Of a stretch of 64,000 nt of DNA, positions 61,001 through 64,000 are shown in pieces. The first letter of the stretch is position 1. The number at the start of each line of letters is the position of its first letter. Source of the DNA: Diprion similis (taxonomy: Eukaryota > Arthropoda > Insecta > Hymenoptera > Diprionidae); the NCBI RefSeq assembly GCF_021155765.1, contig NC_060107.1, positions 15,052,501-15,116,500 on the forward strand, given 5' to 3'. Both the position numbers and the translations under genes were made by a program. A model generated the notes under the pieces. That model had not been told where the DNA came from. It did not search any database and was given only the letters and a program-made list of their open reading frames with translations.

Positions 61001-63211
61001 CACAAAATCCGAGAATGCAGAGCGTATGATAGAGCTTTAAAATACTAATCTCAATTTTTGCATGTTTTTAACGGCTTCCCGTTTTGTATCCTGCCACTTG
61101 TCATTCATTTGTTCGTTGCATTTAGGAATTAATAAACTGTTTCATCTGAACCAAAACTTCTAAAAAAGAAATCGTGCATTTGAAAAAATAAGCACTCAAC
61201 AGGGTGATTTCTTGATGCGCTTCATGTATTTGAATGAATCTAACGCTGAAACGTTTTTATTTATGAATGAAACATTTTAATGTTAGTTTTGTTCAAATAT
61301 ATCAAGCGCATCAAGAAATCATCCCGTTTCGTGCCCATCTTTGGGGCTCGTTTTCATTCCTTTGAACCGTTTATTAGCAGATAGAAAAAATGAATCTTTT
61401 AATTTTTGGTGGACTACACAAACATGAACTAGATTAATATCGATGCAGTCGACTTTGCTAGGGTTCCTTGTTAGACAAATCTAGGTTCATCTACTCTGGG
61501 TATAACTATTTGATTGGCAATATCTGGAAATCTTTGATGAACAAAACAGTTTTTAAACAGTTCTTCGCTTCTCTCTTAATTTTTAATTCAGACTGTGCAC
61601 AACACTCATCCTTAACGGAAATATTCCATTTTACCATGTTTGATGTCATAAAACCGTAACGAATACATGTGTAATACATAGTATATTATTCATGTCTGAA
61701 ATGACTAATAAATTATTGCAATTATTACTTTTAGGGAAAAGTTAAACCACTGTTTCTGCGACACGAAGGTTACTTGGGTGCAATAGGAGCATTTTTGTAT
61801 GGTACAGAACAATCGGACAAGTATAGTTGGTTGGAAAATTATGCTGGGTCGTCCGGATTCAAGGATTCAATATCGACAAAACTTGGCATTGAAGTTGACC
61901 AACTGGAAATAGATCAAGCTGAAAATGCAGTAACTTTTTGTCCGTTGCTGAAAGATCCTTCTACATATAATCCGGACACCATGGACCTTGTTCAAGATAA
62001 GGAGGCGAGGTGAATAATTACATCCTCGGATGCTAAACGAATATTGACACAACACAACTTTGAATAATCGTATTATTTATTTCTAGGGATTATTGGCTTC
62101 AATGCTTCGAAGAATCTGTGGACAAATTCATTGCCAGAGCTGTAATGAGTCAGCCTCAAAGTCCGACTGCTCAAGATCGGGCTGTTAAACTCAAAGAAAA
62201 GTACATCAACAGACTGCACTATCTGCATGTCGAGCCATTGTAAGCGTCACCCTTTCATTGATCATATTATATTTTTTAGATTCGGATGAACATTTTCTGA
62301 CGATTTCATGTAATCATATTCCTTCTACAGCGCCTATGGAGCTCTAACCGTTCGGACTCTGCTGGACACAATTGAACACTGTATGAAAGAATTCGACTTT
62401 CCAGATCCTTATTTGCATGTAAGATATGTTCTGTTTTGAAGTTGATAAGTATCGTATTACGTTTCACATTTACAATCTAGTGAAATTGGAGGAAAGTAAC
62501 TGACCTTAACGGACTGGTCCTAAAACTTCCAACCCATTTCCATTAGTTGCGATGAGAGAAATCTTGTTGAAATAGATTTTGATTTTTGTAATTAACTGTG
62601 GAACAGCCCAATCGATCTTGATGGAAATTTAGTCAGATCTAGACTAGTCAGAACCATACTAATTCAGATCAAAATTACAAAATTACGGTCATTCGATCCT
62701 GAGATATGGATTATCGAAAATTGAACCGTATCCACCGAGCTCCTATCTAAAAACGGTCTGAGGTAATTTTCTAGATCTCAATACGTGGAGATCTAACAAA
62801 AACTGAACTTTTTATTTCTGAAGTGATTATAATAATTCACACTCTCTTCGGAAACTGAGTAGTAGAAAGTTCTAAAACGAATTTTCTCTCTCTCTCTCTC
62901 TCTTTCTCTCTCCAGATCTAATGCTTGATCATATTTTTTTTTTTTATCTGAATTTAATAGGTATATTTACGTTTTTTTTTCTTTTCCTTCAAAACATTTA
63001 TTTTAGCAAAAGAAAGACGAGAATGAGCAAGCCCTGCAGCATTTGCAAGAACGGATTTCAGCGATTGACCAATTAGAAGGCTCTGCAAAGGTAGAGGCAT
63101 TGATTATGGGTGTGTTAAGTGGTAATATGTTTGATTGGGGCGCAAAGGAAGTAGCTGCGATTATGGAAACAACTGACTTTGGTTTTAAGGAGGCCCAATC
63201 TAAGATACCTG
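58004..63211 (+). CDS. PANK4: PANK4, pantothenate kinase-like protein (5' part; gene continues past the window)
   Basis: Ten exons (58004-58112, 58288-58567, 58643-58826, 59622-59714, 59800-59959, 60051-60241, 61735-62009, 62087-62239, 62331-62418, 63007-63211) join in phase to 579 residues; about 190 more would be expected by comparison with human PANK4. The PanK fold is clear: nucleotide loop [101 protein letters not shown]. The linker [18 protein letters not shown] and [11 protein letters not shown] lead toward the DUF89/ARMT1-type phosphatase domain, which is not reached. Glu136 ([11 protein letters not shown]) and Arg200 (FERIGG) match the catalytic Glu138 and Arg207 of PANK3, which mammalian PANK4 has lost. 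The P-loop position after AIDIG is Ile instead of Gly (GISLTK). Intron 6 carries a large foldback. Confidence 0.94.
60380..60907. repeat. Large inverted repeat in PANK4 intron 6
   Basis: The arms, about 60385-60605 and 60680-60907, pair in reverse complement. CCACTTAACTACCAA pairs with TTGGCAGCTAAGTGG at the outer ends, ATTCAATGTTTTCGG with CCAAAAACATTGAAT, and ATCCGATTATGACCATAAA with TTTATGGTCATAATCGGAT, then CGAAGTTGACGAATTTTTTA with TAAAAAAATTCGTCAGCTTCG. It is a non-coding MITE or foldback-type relic. Confidence 0.85.
62886..62911. repeat. (CT)n microsatellite in PANK4 intron 9
   Basis: A run of CT dinucleotides with one interruption, followed by T-rich sequence. It lies in the 588-base intron before the exon at 63007. 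Confidence 0.85.
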
Positions 63212-64000
63212 GTAACGTTATTATTTCATTCATATTCATTTCACGTGGACTTACTGAATTTAAGACAAATTTTACAATTTTATATCATACACTTGCCTTC
63301 ATCTCGTTCAGAATTCTGTATAAAATATTTACTGTAAATCAATAGTAATCGACTTTGCAAATTTCTGTCACAGTATCATTTTTCAGTAATAAATCTCAAA
63401 CCTCAGTGACAGACTGGACAGACTTTGACCTAAAAATATGTTGCTTCTATGTAGAGTGTAGACGTAGAATCTGATGTGGCCTTCTAAAATCAACAACGAA
63501 AAGTGATTTGAGTATTATTAAATTTTAAACTTTTATTATTTTATTTGCCAGTATCAGAGTTTAAGGAAAACGAGCATTATGATCCAGTATTTCGTGTGTA
63601 GGAAGCCTTTATTCGTCTGACATATTTAATGATTATTTCATGATGATTATTTTTGGGTGACTGATTTTAACGAAATTTGAACGGGTGAAACTAGATCGAA
63701 TTTCATTAGACCTGTATTTTTTTTGCTGTGTCGTGGACAGCCATTCCGGAGAAATTATATAGGGTTTCTTCTTTAAAAAAATATTTGTGTTTTTATTACT
63801 TTCAAGTACAATTTAATGAAACTATTTTCTTCTGGCGGAATGCACTGGATGAATTAATCATTTTAAAAAAAAAAGATCATCAATTATCTGATCCGGTTGA
63901 GACATGCTGCAATACGCCTAGTTTGCAGAAAAATTAACCGAATCTACAAATGTCACATGTTCGTTACACGTACAAGTAGATGCGCATGCAGTGAACGAGC
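63212..64000. other. Right-edge segment, PANK4 intron and possible short terminal exon
   Basis: No PANK4 phosphatase-domain exon was found here, so the next conserved exon lies outside the window. One small candidate exon, 63552-63601, follows an acceptor (TTTGCCAG) in the right phase and adds VSEFKENEHYDPVFRV before TAG; it has no counterpart in PANK4 relatives I know. The rest is AT-rich with nothing recognised. Confidence 0.4.

Noticed and set aside
1-64000. Bacterial-type systems (operons, CRISPR arrays, toxin-antitoxin, prophage)
   Set aside because: Nothing of the kind is present; gene structure is that of an intron-rich animal genome.

Overview
This window is nuclear DNA from an animal, most likely an insect. 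It is AT-rich, genes are split by many short GT–AG introns, and no operons, rRNA, tRNA or CRISPR were seen. Every recognised protein is a eukaryotic family. The style of the repeats (TTAGG-type runs, short inverted-repeat elements) suggests a hymenopteran, but that is only an inference. By joining exons by hand, with reading phase checked at each splice site, I recovered nine protein-coding genes. Eight look complete; the ninth runs off the right edge.

Layout, left to right: DAW1 (minus, 2327-6828), PIGZ (plus, 8044-10805), HDAC6 (minus, 13147-20258 or 20882), MIPEP (plus, 22944-27383), CUL4 (minus, 31553-36555), CFAP300 (minus, 37985-40209), ALG9 (plus, 42215-46731), an SDR-family dehydrogenase (plus, 51810-54281) and PANK4 (plus, 58004 to beyond 63211). 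DAW1/PIGZ, HDAC6/MIPEP and CFAP300/ALG9 are head-to-head pairs sharing upstream regions. PIGZ/HDAC6 and MIPEP/CUL4 converge.

The genes do not form one pathway, but two functional pairs stand out. DAW1 and CFAP300 both help assemble or deliver axonemal dynein arms. PIGZ and ALG9 are both ER-membrane GT22 mannosyltransferases, one for GPI anchors and one for N-glycans. HDAC6 (tubulin deacetylase and ubiquitin binder) and CUL4 (ubiquitin ligase scaffold) are cytoskeleton and protein-turnover factors. MIPEP matures mitochondrial proteins. PANK4 is a pantothenate-kinase-like protein fused to a phosphatase domain that lies outside the window.

The spaces between genes and several introns are rich in mobile-element debris: at least seven long inverted repeats, two short element families with two copies each, a decayed Helitron replicase ORF near 49 kb and a decayed transposase ORF near 28 kb. 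The most interesting points are a tandem pair of apparently mutually exclusive 60-base exons encoding the zinc-binding loop of HDAC6 catalytic domain 1, a PANK4 that keeps the two kinase residues lost in mammalian PANK4, and a near-perfect hairpin at 57.2 kb.
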